This document shows positions 20,659-31,958 of a stretch of DNA of 64,000 nt, piece after piece. Below the pieces are notes generated by a model. It had not been told where the DNA came from. It saw nothing but the letters and a program-made list of their open reading frames with translations, and did not search any database. The stretch comes from VFMC01 sp963791635 (GTDB lineage: Bacteria; Actinomycetota; Acidimicrobiia; Acidimicrobiales; Ilumatobacteraceae): assembly GCA_963791635.1 (NCBI GenBank), contig CAWBTC010000005.1:62001-126000 (forward strand). The letters run 5' to 3'. Made by a program: the position numbers and the translations under genes. Within the stretch, counting starts at the first letter, position 1. Each line of letters opens with the position of its first letter.

Positions 20659-21887
20659 ATGAGTATCGATCAAAACCAGCAGATTCCCTCGGTCAAGCCC
20701 TGGGTGGCCCCGCTTCTTGGCGAGCTGGTGGACTTCCGCCGCGAACTGCACGCCAACCCCGAACTTTCGTTCGTGGAATACAAGACCACCGAGCGCATCC
20801 TCGCCCAGCTGCGGGCTGCCGGCCTGGAGCCCGTCGCGCTGGAGGAAACCGGTGCCTTCGTCGACATCGGAACCGGCCCGATCGCGCTGGCCCTGCGCGC
20901 CGACATCGACGCCCTGCCGATCCTCGAGGAGACCGGGCTCGAATACGCCTCGGTCGTCGACGGCGTGGCGCACGCCTGCGGCCACGACATCCACACCACG
21001 GTGATGCTGGGCGTCGCCAAGGTGCTCAAGGCCATTGACGACGAGGGCGAGCTCAACGGCCGCATCCGCGTGATCTTCCAGCCCGCCGAGGAAAAAATGC
21101 CCGGCGGCGCACTCGTCCGTCATCGCGGCGGGCGTGCTCGACGAGGTGCCGCGCATCCTGGCGCTGCACTGCGAACCGCGCATCGACGCGGGCAAGATCG
21201 GCACGCGCATCGGCGCGATCACCAGCGCGAGCGACACCATCAAGATCGAGCTCACCGGCCGCGGCGGACACACCTCGCGCCCGCACCTGACCGAGGACCT
21301 GGTCTTTGCGATGAGCCAGATCGCCATCAACGTCCCGGCCGTGCTGGGCCGCCGCATCGACGTGCGTTCCGCCGTTCGGTGGTCTGGGGGCAGATCCATG
21401 CCGGCAGCGCCCCGAACGCCATTCCCGGCGACCGGCTACCTTGCCGGAACCATGCGCTGCCTGGACGGCGAGGCGTGGGAGGGCGCCGGCGACCTGCTGG
21501 ACGAGGTCGTCCGCCAGGTGGCGACCCCGTACGGCGTCGAGGTGAAGCTCGAACACACCCGCGGCGTGCCTCCGGTGATCAACAACGAGGACGAAACCGA
21601 CCTCATCGAGGATTCGGCCCGCGCCGAGATCGGGTCGGCCGCCATCGTGCTGACCCCGCAGTCGATGGGCGGGGAGGATTTCGCCTGGATGACCAACAAG
21701 GTCCCCGGATCCATGATGCGGCTGGGCACACGCACCCCCGGAGGGGAAACCTACGACCTGCACCGCGGCGACTACATCCCTGATGAATCGGCAATTGAGG
21801 TCGGCGTCACGGTCATGGCGGCGGCCGCGGTGAGGGCCATCGCCCAGCTGAACGGGTGCGGTCGAGGGAGCTACGTCAAGCGCTTAG
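20659..21887 (+). CDS. M20 family amidohydrolase / peptidase, frameshifted
   Basis: Member of the hippurate hydrolase/IAA-amino-acid hydrolase type of M20 metallohydrolases. Motifs include DFRRELHANPELSFVEYKTT, LRADIDALPILEETG, ACGHDIHTTVMLG (metal His and the following Asp) and FQPAEEKMPGGA with the catalytic Glu pair. The dimerisation domain starts at ELTGRGGHTSRPH. Near the end are PQSMGGEDFAWM and the metal-binding HRGDYIPDE. Frame changes occur near 21115, 21375 and 21855; after the last one the protein most likely ends AVEGATSSA at 21887. The substrate cannot be told from sequence. Confidence 0.9.
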
Positions 21888-22117
21888 AGTGTTATGCGCT
21901 TGTAACATTTGGGGCCTCGAACGGGGCACATTGGGCGTTAGGCTAGGTGGATGTGAAATCGTCGTTTCCGAAACCCCGTTTCCGGGTTGCGGGACGGATG
22001 CGATTCACCACCCGGTGCCTAGCGGCAATGCAACAGACACGATTCGGTGCGGAACACAAGATTTTTTGCGTCCCTGGATCGTGACACGTAGCTCGTAACC
22101 CAATGGAGGGAACCTAC

Positions 22118-23255
22118 ATGCGCAACATCAAGCGCAAGTCCGGAATGGCCGCGGCCATCCTCGGCATTTCTGCACTCGTTTTGACTGCCTGCGGCGCAGC
22201 GCCGGAAGCGCCCCGTCAGGTTCGGCAGCACCGAGCGCCGGCGGCTCGACCGCGGCAGGTGCACGCGACTTCACCGCCTGCATGGTCTCCGACTGCCGGT
22301 GGCTTCGACGACAAGTCGTTCAACCAGGCCTCCTACGAGGGCCTGACCAGGCCGAGACGACCTCGGCATCGAGATCGACGAGGCCGAGTCGAAGGCTGCA
22401 ACCGACTTCGCCCCGAACATCGAACTCCATGGTCAGCGGCGGCTGCGACCTGATCGTCACCGTCGGCTTCCTGCTCGCGGACGCCACCATGAGGCGCGGC
22501 CAAGGCGAACCCCGAGAAGTCACTTCGCGATCGTCGACTCGACAACGCGAGTCGACGCCGAAGAACATCAAGCCGATCATCTACGACACCGGCGCAGGCC
22601 GCCTTCCTCGGCCGGCTACCTCGCCGCCGGCATGTCCAAGACCGGCAAGGTCGGCACCTTCGGCGGCATCGAACATCCCGACCGTCACCATCTTCATGGA
22701 CGGCTTCGCCGAGGGCGTGGCCTACTACAACGAGGACAAGGGCAAGGACGTCAAGGTCCTCGGCTGGGACGCCGCCAAGCAGAACGGCACCTTCACCGGT
22801 GACTTCGAGAACGCAGGGCACCGGCAAGAACACCACACATGATCTTCGCCAACGAAGGCGCCGACGTCATCATGCCGGTCGCCGGCCCGGTCGGCCTGGG
22901 CGCCATGGACGCCGTCAAGGAGCTCAACGCCGCGGCAAGGACGTCAAGCGTCATCTGGGTCGACACCGACGGCTTCGAGTCCCTGGCACTCGGGCAACGA
23001 CGTTCATCCTGACCTCGGTCATCAAGGAAATGGGCACGTCCGTTGACGACGTCATCGCCGCGGACGTCGACGGCAATTCGACTCCGACGCCGTACGTCGG
23101 CACCCTGGAGAACGACGGCGTCTCCCTGGCACCGTTCCACGACTTCGAGTCCAAGGTCTCCGGCCGAGCTGAAGGGCGAGCTCGACGCAGCTGAAGGCCG
23201 ACATCATCGCCGGCACGATCAAGGTCGAATCGCCTTCCAGCCCGAAGAGCAGTAA
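22118..23255 (+). CDS. BMP family lipoprotein, nucleoside ABC transporter binding protein, heavily frameshifted
   Basis: The N terminus has a lipoprotein signal ending in the lipobox Leu-Thr-Ala-Cys, so the mature protein is tethered outside the membrane. Fragments in all three frames match the Bmp/Med family: GGFDDKSFNQASYEGL, GCDLIVTVGFLLADAT, FMDGFAEGVAYYNEDKGKDV, VLGWDAAKQNGTFTGDFENA and PVAGPVGLGAMDAVKELNA. The end reads FQPEEQ. At least ten indels lie between 22190 and 23230. The ATG at 22118 follows GGAGGG by 6 bases. The adjacent ATPase, permeases, cdd and deoA point to nucleosides as the ligand. Confidence 0.85.
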
Positions 23256-23446
23256 CACAGCAATACGGTAGCCAGCCACGCGTCGTCCGGCCTTGCCCGC
23301 CCATGGGACAGTCAGAACGGCGCGCTCGCTGTGCCACACGGCATCCGCTCCGGTCCGTTTCGACCAGGCTAGAGTCGCGTGACCCACTTCAACACGACAC
23401 CCTCGGCCCTTATCGGGCCGGATGAGAAGGCAAACGGGTAGCAGAC

Positions 23447-25004
23447 GTGAAGCTCGAACTGCGCGGCATCACCAAGCGGTTCGGCAGCTTCGTGGCCAAC
23501 GACCACATCGACCTCGTCGTCGAGCCGGGCGAGATCCACTGCCTGCTCGGCGAGAACGGCGCCGGCAAGTCGACCCTGATGAACGTGCTCTACGGGCTGT
23601 ACGAGGCCGACGAGGGCGAGATCCTGCTCGACGGCGAAGCCAGTCAACTTCAACGGCCCGGGCGACGCGATGGCCGCCGGCATCGGCATGGTGCACCAGC
23701 ACTTCATGCTCGATCCCGGTCTTCACCGTCGCCGAGAACGTCATGCTGGGCAACGAGGACACCGGCGCCGGCGGGCATCCTGGACCTCGAGAGACCCGCG
23801 CGAGCGCGTCCGCGAGATCTCCGACCGCTTCGGGTTCGACGTCGACCCCGACGCCCTGGTCGAGGACCTGCCCGTCGGCGTGCAGCAGCGCGTGGAGATC
23901 ATCAAGGCGCTGGTCCGCGACGCCAAGGTGCTGGTCTTCGACGAGCCCACCGCCGTGCTGACCCCGCAGGAGACCGACGAGCTGATGGACATCATGCGCC
24001 AGCTCACGCGACGCCGGCACGTCGATCGTCTTCATCACCCACAAGCTGCGCGAGGTCCGGGCGGTCGCCGACACGCATCACGGTCATCCGCCGCGGCAAG
24101 GTCGTCGGCGAGGCCGACCCCGACGCCCGGCCACCGAGCTCGCCTCGCTGATGGTCGGCCGCGCGGTCGAGCTCGACCGTGCGACAAGGACGCCGCCGAA
24201 GCTCGGCGACGACAGCCTTCGGTCACGCGACCTGACGGTGCGTCGACGACGACCGGCCAGCGTGCCGTCGACGACGTCGAGCTTCGACGTCCGCGCCGGC
24301 GAGATCCTCGCGGTCGCCGGCGTGCAGGGCAACGGCCAGACCGAGCTGACCGAGGCGATCCTGGGCCTGCAGCGACCACGTCAGCGGCTCGATCAAGCTC
24401 GACGGCAAGGAACTCGTCGGGCCGCGGCGTCACGCAGATCCTCGACGCCGGCGTCGGCTTCGTCCCCGAGGACCGCAGACGACGGCCTGGTCGGCGACTT
24501 CACCATCGCCGAGAACCTGATGCTGGACCAGCTACGACCGCGCCCCGTTCGCCCGCGGCCTGGCACCTGAAGCCCGGCCGTGATCGACGAATCGCGCCGA
24601 AGAAGGTCGCCGAGTTCGACGTCCGCGCCCAGTCGGCTCAGACGCCGATGGCCGGACGCTCTCCGGCGGCAACCAGCAGAAGGTCGTGCTGGCCCGCGAG
24701 CTCTCCCGCGACGCTGAAGCTGCTCGTCGCCGCCCAGCCGACCCGCGGCGTCGACGTCGGCTCGATCGAGTTCATGCACAAGCCGCATCGTGGCCGAACG
24801 CGACTCCGGCATCCCGGTGCTCATCGTCTCCACCGAGCTCGACGAGGTCGTCGCGCTCGCCGACCGGATCGCCGTGATGTACCGCGGGCGAATGTCGGCA
24901 TCGTCCCGGGCGACACCCCGCCGAGACGTGCTGGGCCTGATGATGGCCGGCGAGCCAGCGCCGAGGAAGCACTGGCCCAGAGCCGCGGCCGACCGCCGAA
25001 GCGC

Positions 25005-25010
<6 letters not shown>
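23447..25010 (+). CDS. Nucleoside ABC transporter ATP-binding protein (two ABC domains), heavily frameshifted
   Basis: Double-domain ATPase of the RbsA/NupA type. Domain 1 has LLGENGAGKSTLMNVLYGLY (Walker A) in the first frame and LVFDEPTAVLTPQETDELMD (Walker B) in another. Domain 2 starts EILAVAGVQGNGQTELTEAI and continues with LSGGNQQKVVLARELSRD, the ABC signature, then AAQPTRGVDVGSIEFMH. Domain 2 has the degenerate Walker A typical of this family. The GTG start at 23447 is clear. The 3' end is uncertain within about 50 bases because of indels. It lies 191 bases after the binding protein. Confidence 0.85.
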
Positions 25011-26296
<1,286 letters not shown>

Positions 26297-26300
<4 letters not shown>

Positions 26301-27618
26301 GCACACGCGACCGATCGCCAAGACGCCCCGCAAGGCCGCCGCCGCAAGCACGCCGGCGATCCGCTCCTGGGACGGCCCGGTCACCTACCTGGTGCTCGGC
26401 GCCTGGCTGGCCCTGGTCGGTCTTCGCGCTCGGCAGCCCGGACGCGACGCCACGCTTCCGCCTGTCCACCGACGGTCGCAGACGATCTGCCGTCCCCGAC
26501 CTGGTGCTCGGCGCCACGCTCGCCGGCTGGGTGCTGGCGCTGCTGCTGATGCTCGGCATCGCCGCTGACGCCTCTGCCTGGCACGCGCGCCGGACGCAAG
26601 CGCCGCCGGCTGGATGCCGCTGGTCTTCGCGCTGGCGTTCGTGATCGGCTTCCTGATCTGGGCGTCGGCAGCGCCGACACCCCGAACGTCTCGCTGCTCC
26701 GGCCTGCTCGCCGGCTCGCTTCGCGCTGGCCATCCCGCTGGTCTTCGGCGCGCTCGCCGGCGTGCTCTGCGAGCGCGCCGGCGTCGTGAACATCGCGATC
26801 GAGGGCCAGCTGCTGCGCGGGCGCCTTCGCGGCCGCCGTCGTCGGCTCGATCACCGGATCGCCGTCGCCGGCGTGATCTGCGCCGCGGTCGGCGGCGTGC
26901 TGGTGTCGGCATGGTGCTGGCGCGTCTTCGCGATCAAGTACCTGGTCGACCAGGTCATCGTCGGCGTGGTGCTCAACGTGCTGGTCGCCGGCCTCACCGC
27001 TTCCTGTTCTCCAGGTGCTGGCCCCGAACGCCGACGACGCTGCAACTCGCCCGCCGCGCTCTCGAGGCGATGCGCGATCCCGTTCCTGGCGACATCCCGA
27101 TCATCGGCCCGGTGCTTCTTCAACCAGACGCTCCTCGTCTACCTCATGTACGTCGCCGTGGCCGTGGTCTGGTTCGCGCTCTTCAAGACCCGCTGGGGCC
27201 TGCGCGTGCGCGCCGTCGGCGAGCACCCGAAGGCCGCGGACACCGTCGGCATCAAGGTCAACCGCGCTGCGCGTTCCGCAACGTGCTGCTCGCGCGGCGC
27301 GATCGCCGGCCTCGGCGGCGCGTTCTTCACGCTGGTCTCGGTCGCCAGCTTCAACAAGGAGATGACGGCCGGCGCCGGCTTCATCGCCCTGGCCGCGGTG
27401 ATCTTCGGCCGCTGGAACCCGATCGGGGCGATCTTTGCGGCGCTGCTGTTCGGCTTCGCCACCGAACCTGCAGTACGTGCTGACCATCCTCGGCACCCCG
27501 GTGCCGAGCCAGTTCATGCTGATGCTGCCGTACGTCGTGACGATCTTCGCCGTGGCCGGCCTGGTCGGCAAGTCCACGGCCGCCCGCCGCCGTCGGCAAA
27601 CCGTACGTCAAGGAGTAA
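26297..27618 (+). CDS. Nucleoside ABC transporter permease 2, heavily frameshifted
   Basis: Second permease of the importer. Conserved pieces are LCERAGVVNIAIEGQLL, KYLVDQVIVGVVLNVLVAGL, WGLRVRAVGEHPKAADTVGI and FNKEMTAGAGFIALAAVIFG with GRWNPIGAIFAALLFGFATE. The protein ends with Pro-Tyr-Val-Lys-Glu at a TAA eight bases before cdd. The overlap with permease 1 and the short gap to cdd suggest one operon for nucleoside uptake and salvage. Indels are frequent until about 27590. Confidence 0.82.
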
Positions 27619-27625
27619 CGGGCCC

Positions 27626-28029
27626 ATGGAACCGACAACCATCGACGCGGCCGCCTGGGAGAACGCTCCGGGTGGCCGCGGTCGCGGCCATGGAACGGGC
27701 CTACGCGCCGTACTCGCAGTTCAAGGTCGGCGCCGCGGCGCTGACCGAGGACGGCCGCGATCGTCTCCGGCTGCAACGTGGAGAACGCCTCCTACGGGGT
27801 CACCCTGTGCGCCGAGTGCTCGATGGTCGGCGAGCTCTTCGCCACCGGCGGCGGCAAGCTGCGCGCCTTCTACTGCGTCGACGCGACCGGCGGGCCGCTG
27901 ATGCCGTGCGGGCGCTGCCGGCAGCTGCTGTCCGAGCACCGCGCGGAAAACCTGGAACTGATGACCCCGCGCGGCATCCAGACCATGGACGAGGTGCTGC
28001 CCGACGCGTTCGGGCCGCGCAACCTGTAG
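27626..28029 (+). CDS. cdd: Cytidine deaminase, two frameshifts
   Basis: Converts cytidine and deoxycytidine to uridine forms. AYAPYSQFKVGAAALTEDGR near the N terminus and VENASYGVTLCAECSMVGEL give the catalytic Glu and first zinc Cys; MPCGRCRQLLSEH gives the other two Cys ligands, as in tetrameric bacterial enzymes. Frame changes fall at about 27663 and 27762, both apparently one extra base. The joined 133 residues match the family. It follows the nucleoside permease and precedes deoA, forming a pyrimidine-salvage unit. Confidence 0.92.
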
Positions 28030-28033
28030 ACCA

Positions 28034-28070
28034 TTTGCCCCGTCCACCTCACCGAGGTGGGCGGGGCAAA
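28034..28070 (+). terminator. Strong hairpin between cdd and deoA
   Basis: A 17-bp stem with one G-T pair and a 3-base ACC loop: TTTGCCCCG and CCACCTC on the left arm pair with GAGGTGG and CGGGGCAAA on the right. It begins 5 bases after the cdd stop. It may end part of the transcription before deoA or protect the RNA end. Confidence 0.65.
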
Positions 28071-28092
28071 CTCTTCACCCAAGGGAGCATTC

Positions 28093-29406
28093 ATGAGCAC
28101 CGAGAACTTCGACGCGGTCGACATCATCCGCATCAAGCGCGACCGCGGCACGCTCAGTGCCGAGCAGATCGACTGGACCATCGACGCCTACACCCGCGGC
28201 GTCATCGCCGAGGAGCAGATGGCCGCGCTGAACATGGCGATCCTGCTCAACGGCATGGACCGCGCGGAGATCTCCCGCTGGACCGCCGCGATGATCGACT
28301 CGGGGGAGCGCATGGACTTCTCCATGCTGCGCAACGCCGACGGCTCGGTGAAGCGGACCACCGACAAGCACTCCACCGGCGGCGTGGGGGACAAGATCAC
28401 CCTGCCGCTGGCCCCGCTGGTCGCCGTCTTCGGCGTGGCCGTCCCGCAGCTCTCGGGCCGCGGGCTCGGCCACACCGGCGGCACGCTGGACAAGCTCGAA
28501 TCGATCGCCGGCTGGCGCGCGGAGCTGACCAACGAGGCCATGATGCGCCAGCTCAACGAGGTCGGCGCGGTCATCTGCGCCGCCGGCGCGGGCCTGGCCC
28601 CGGCGGACAAGAAGCTCTACGCGCTGCGCGACGTCACCGGCACCGTGGAGGCCATCCCGCTGATCGCCTCCTCCATCATGAGCAAGAAGATCGCCGAGGG
28701 CACCGGCGCGCTGGTGCTCGACGTGAAGGTCGGCTCCGGCGCCTTCATGAAGTCCCTGGAAGACGCCCGGGAACTGGCCCGCACCATGGTGGACCTGGGC
28801 ACCGACGCCGGCGTGCGCACCGTGGCGCTGCTGACCAACATGGACACCCCGCTGGGGCTGACCGCCGGCAACGCCATCGAGGTCGAGGAATCGATCGAGG
28901 TGCTCGCCGGGGGCGGCCCCGCCGACGTCGTGGAACTGACGGTCGCGCTGGCCACCGAGATGCTGGCCGGCGCCGGAATCCGCGACGCCGACGTGGCCGC
29001 CGCCCTGAAGGACGGCCGGGCCATGGACAAGTGGCGCGCCATGATCGCCGCGCAGGGCGGCGACAACGACGCCCCGCTGCCGGTGGCCAAGGAATCGGAC
29101 GTCGTCTACGCGCAGGCCGACGGCGTGCTCACCTCCCTGGACGCCATGGACGTCGGCGTCGCCGCGTGGCGCCTGGGTGCCGGGCGCGCCCGCCGCGAGG
29201 ACCCGGTGCAGGCCGGCGCCGGCGTGCGCCTGCACGCCAAGCCCGGGGACGTGGTGCGCCGCGGCCAGCCGCTGGCCACCATGCTCACCGACACCCCCGA
29301 GCGCTTCGACCGGGCCCGTGCGTTGCTGGAGGGTGCCGCGGTCATCGCCCCCGCCGGCAGCCGCCCGGACATGGAATTGATCCTGGAGCGGATTGCCGCT
29401 TCCTGA
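28093..29406 (+). CDS. deoA: Thymidine phosphorylase
   Basis: Intact 437-residue enzyme that splits thymidine with phosphate to thymine and deoxyribose 1-phosphate. The phosphate-site sequence KHSTGGVGDKITLPLAPLVA and the family signature SGRGLGHTGGTLDKLESI are both complete, and the C-terminal swivelling domain (HAKPGDVVRRGQPLA) is present. The ATG at 28093 follows AAGGGAG by 6 bases. Unlike the preceding transporter tract, it has no frame change, which marks the right edge of the indel-rich region. Confidence 0.96.
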   Translation: MSTENFDAVDIIRIKRDRGTLSAEQIDWTIDAYTRGVIAEEQMAALNMAILLNGMDRAEISRWTAAMIDSGERMDFSMLRNADGSVKRTTDKHSTGGVGDKITLPLAPLVAVFGVAVPQLSGRGLGHTGGTLDKLESIAGWRAELTNEAMMRQLNEVGAVICAAGAGLAPADKKLYALRDVTGTVEAIPLIASSIMSKKIAEGTGALVLDVKVGSGAFMKSLEDARELARTMVDLGTDAGVRTVALLTNMDTPLGLTAGNAIEVEESIEVLAGGGPADVVELTVALATEMLAGAGIRDADVAAALKDGRAMDKWRAMIAAQGGDNDAPLPVAKESDVVYAQADGVLTSLDAMDVGVAAWRLGAGRARREDPVQAGAGVRLHAKPGDVVRRGQPLATMLTDTPERFDRARALLEGAAVIAPAGSRPDMELILERIAAS

Positions 29407-29417
29407 TCCCCGCGGCA

Positions 29418-29460
29418 GGCAGCACCCGGGGTTGTCCCTGACTCATCCCCGGGTGCTGCC
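29418..29460 (+). terminator. Terminator hairpin after deoA
   Basis: A perfect 14-bp inverted repeat (GGCAGCACCCGGGG / CCCCGGGTGCTGCC) with a 15-base loop starts 12 bases after the deoA stop. Confidence 0.7.
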
Positions 29461-29597
29461 CCGGTTCATCCCTTGGACGGATTCACGTGGAATCACCAAT
29501 CAGCGAAAATTGGTATTGAATGGTTGCGGGAGTGTTCTTCCCGCCGCACAGCCATCAGGAGCCAGTTCGGTAATTTCCAAGGAAAGTCGGTAGAAAA

Positions 29598-30392
29598 GTG
29601 GATCTCATCAACGAGGCCATAGTCCACGCGGCCAACGCCTGGTGGATCCTGCCGACCGTCTACGTCTTCTGCCTCATCGACGGATTCCTGCCGATCCTGC
29701 CCAGCGAGACCTTGCTGGTCGCCCTCGGCGCCGTCGCGGCCGGCACCGGGGTGCCGAACGTCTACCTGCTGATCCTGGTCGGGGCCGCCGGCGCCATCAC
29801 CGGCGACCAGATCGCCTACCGGATCGGGCGCCGCATCGGCACCGACCGGTTCGCCTGGATGCGCCGCAAGCGCACCACCAAGCTCTTCGCCTTTGCCCGC
29901 AAGGAACTCTCGGTGCGCGGGGCCATGCTGATCTTCACCGCCCGCTACATCCCGATCGGCCGCGTGGTGGTGAACCTGAGCGCCGGGGCCACCGGCTATT
30001 CGCTCAAGCGCTTCACCCTGCTCGATGTCATGGGCTGCCTGACCTGGGCAGGCTACTCGGTGGCGATCGGTGTCGTGGCGGGCGGCTGGTTCCACGACAA
30101 CAAGCTGCTGGGCGTCGTGCTCTCGGTGGCGCTGGCCATTTGCATGGGCTACCTCATCGACAAGGTGGTCCACGCCGTCCTGAAGCGCCTCGGGCGCCTG
30201 GGCAACGAACGCGACTTCCCCGGCGAGGCCATTGCCGCGGTGGAAGCGCCCACGGCACCGCCAGACCCCGCTGCGCGTCCCGGGGGATTCCGGGCCCGGG
30301 GAGACCCCCGCCTGAACCTCCGGCGACGGGGCGGTGAACAATTGCCCCGACTTCAGCACGGCCCACTGTCGGAACCCGGGCAGCCCCGATAG
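29598..30392 (+). CDS. DedA family membrane protein
   Basis: Intact 264-residue protein from a GTG start, with GGAAAG about 14 bases upstream. It shows the DedA/SNARE-associated features: an early acidic/proline motif (LPILPSETLLVALGAVAAGT), GDQIAYRIGRRIG, and FTARYIPIGRVVVNLSAGAT, which carries the conserved Arg pair. The family is thought to move undecaprenyl phosphate or phospholipids across the membrane. The last 55 residues are Arg/Pro-rich and poorly conserved. The add gene starts nine bases after its stop. Confidence 0.85.
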   Translation: MDLINEAIVHAANAWWILPTVYVFCLIDGFLPILPSETLLVALGAVAAGTGVPNVYLLILVGAAGAITGDQIAYRIGRRIGTDRFAWMRRKRTTKLFAFARKELSVRGAMLIFTARYIPIGRVVVNLSAGATGYSLKRFTLLDVMGCLTWAGYSVAIGVVAGGWFHDNKLLGVVLSVALAICMGYLIDKVVHAVLKRLGRLGNERDFPGEAIAAVEAPTAPPDPAARPGGFRARGDPRLNLRRRGGEQLPRLQHGPLSEPGQPR

Positions 30393-30401
30393 GCTGGGCA
30401 G

Positions 30402-31613
30402 GTGACTGACGAGATGATCCACATTGCATACGACCCATCCTTCGACTTCCGGGCCCTGCCCAAGGTTTCGCTCCACGACCACCTCGATGGGGGATTGCGC
30501 CCGCAAACCATCATCGAGCTGGCCGCGGAGGTGGGACACGAACTTCCCTCCACCAATGCCGAGGAACTCGGCGCCTGGTTCCGCGCCTCGGCGGACTCCG
30601 GTTCGCTGGAGCGCTACCTGGAGACCTTTGACCACACCATCGCCGTGATGCAGACCAAGGCCGCGCTCACCCGCGTGGCCCGCGAATTCGTCGAGGACCT
30701 CGTCGAGGACGGCGTTGTCTACGGCGAGGTGCGCTGGGCGCCCGAGCAGCACCAGCGCGAGGGCCTGAGCCTCGACGACGTCGTCGAGGCGGTCCAGCGC
30801 GGGCTTGAGGAAGCCAGCGAGGAGCTGACCGAGGCCGGCGACCCCGATCCAGGTCGGCCAGATCATCACCGCCATGCGCCATGCCGACCGCGGCGTGGAA
30901 ATCGCCGAGCTGGCCCTGCGCCACCGTTCGCGCGGCGTCGTCGGCTTCGACATCGCCGGCGCCGAGGACGGTTTCCCGCCCTCGCGCATGAAGGAAGCCT
31001 TCGACCTGCTGGCCGAGAACTTCTTCCCCACCACCGTGCACGCCGGCGAGGCCGCCGGCCTGGACTCGATCAAGGACGCGTTGATCACCGGCCGCGCGCT
31101 GCGCCTGGGACACGGCGTGCGCATCGCCGAGGACATCGAGATCCAGTTCGGCGGCGTGGACGACGACGGCGAAGAGGTCGGCGAGGACACCGGCCTGGTG
31201 AACCTGGGCCCCGTGGCAAACTGGGTCCGCGACCGCGGCATCGCCCTGGAAATCTGCCCGTCCTCCAACCTGCAGACCGGTGCCACCGCCGTATTCGGCG
31301 AGGGCATCGAATCGCACCCGGTGGACCTGCTGGTGCAGACGGCTTCAACGTCACCATCTCCCCGGACAACCGCCTGATGAGCGGCACCACGCTGTCGGAC
31401 GAGTTCGAACTGCTGGTCGAGGCCTTCGACTACGACCTCGAGGACCTGCTTGACCTCACGCTCAACGCAGCCGAGGCTTCCTTCCTGCCGCTGGAGGAGC
31501 GCGAGGTCCTCGTCGACTTCATCAACGAGGCCTACGAGGCCATGTCGGACGAGGACGACGAAGAGTACGACGACGAAGACGACGAGGAATACGACGAAGA
31601 GGACGAGGACTAA
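30402..31613 (+). CDS. add: Adenosine deaminase, two frameshifts, acidic C-terminal tail
   Basis: Zinc enzyme turning adenosine into inosine. KVSLHDHLDGGLRP carries the two metal histidines, TTVHAGEAAGLDSI the third metal His and catalytic Glu region, RLGHGVRI the catalytic His, and TISPDNRLMSGTTLSDEF the metal Asp. Indels near 30843 and 31342 break the frame. The joined protein is about 403 residues; the last 25 are almost all Asp, Glu and Tyr, an unusual extension beyond the barrel. The GTG start at 30402 overlaps no other gene. It ends the Micrococcaceae-like part of the window. Confidence 0.93.
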   Translation: MTDEMIHIAYDPSFDFRALPKVSLHDHLDGGLRPQTIIELAAEVGHELPSTNAEELGAWFRASADSGSLERYLETFDHTIAVMQTKAALTRVAREFVEDLVEDGVVYGEVRWAPEQHQREGLSLDDVVEAVQRGLEEASEELTEAGDPDPGRPDHHRHAPCRPRRGNRRAGPAPPFARRRRLRHRRRRGRFPALAHEGSLRPAGRELLPHHRARRRGRRPGLDQGRVDHRPRAAPGTRRAHRRGHRDPVRRRGRRRRRGRRGHRPGEPGPRGKLGPRPRHRPGNLPVLQPADRCHRRIRRGHRIAPGGPAGADGFNVTISPDNRLMSGTTLSDEFELLVEAFDYDLEDLLDLTLNAAEASFLPLEEREVLVDFINEAYEAMSDEDDEEYDDEDDEEYDEEDED

Positions 31614-31651
31614 CACCCGCGCCCCTCTTCGACCCCGCACCGCGGTGCCGC

Positions 31652-31704
31652 CGATGCCGGTGTTCCGCGTTCTCCTTCCGGGAGGGCGCGGAACACCGGC
31701 ATCG
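31652..31704 (+). terminator. Terminator hairpin after add
   Basis: An 18-bp perfect inverted repeat (CGATGCCGGTGTTCCGCG and its complement) with a 17-base loop, then GTGTTTTCG. It is the last feature that clearly belongs to the left-hand genome. Confidence 0.8.
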
Positions 31705-31760
31705 GTGTTTTCGAGCGACGGCACTGTGAGCAACACCAAGGCCGCCAAATCCCCAGCCGG
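31705..31760. other. Junction between two unlike genome segments
   Basis: To the left lie the add gene and its terminator; to the right lies the interior of a tyrosinase-like gene on the opposite strand whose C-terminal three quarters are missing. No integrase, transposon end or tRNA gene marks this point. The exact base cannot be fixed by eye. Confidence 0.6.
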
Positions 31761-31957
31761 GGCGGAGTCTGGGCATCGATGCCGTGGGTGTTGGCGACGT
31801 AACGCCACGAATCCGGCGGTAGTTGGGGATCGAGAGCGGTCATAGCGCCCACGCCGCCGGCATAAGTGTCGAGCACCGGATGCCACGGTTGAGTTCGGGC
31901 CGCCTCCTGCGTCCCAACCGAGATCGACCACACATCGACACGGGTGCGCACAGCCAT
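31720..31957 (-). pseudogene. Tyrosinase-like protein, N-terminal fragment only
   Basis: The ATG at 31957 is preceded by GGGGAGG. The reading MAVRTRVDVWSISVGTQEAA and TALDPQLPPDSWRYVANTHG resembles the N terminus of bacterial tyrosinase-type copper proteins, where an Asp-Pro-x-Ser-Trp-Arg-Tyr motif and the first copper His (here Thr-His-Gly) occur about 45-55 residues in. The expected next element, a Cys-x-His-x-Ser-Trp-Phe-Phe region with further copper histidines, does not appear. The gene simply runs into the junction. It is the third gene of a minus-strand operon; its start lies two bases after the preceding stop. Confidence 0.55.
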
Positions 31958-31958
31958 C

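Noticed and set aside
27435..29441. A 668-residue plus-strand open frame over cdd and deoA
   Set aside because: It is out of frame with deoA for most of its length; deoA in the other frame has full family motifs.
29493..31931. An 812-residue minus-strand open frame across add and the junction
   Set aside because: It is antisense to the well-supported add and dedA genes and has the composition of a GC-rich shadow frame.
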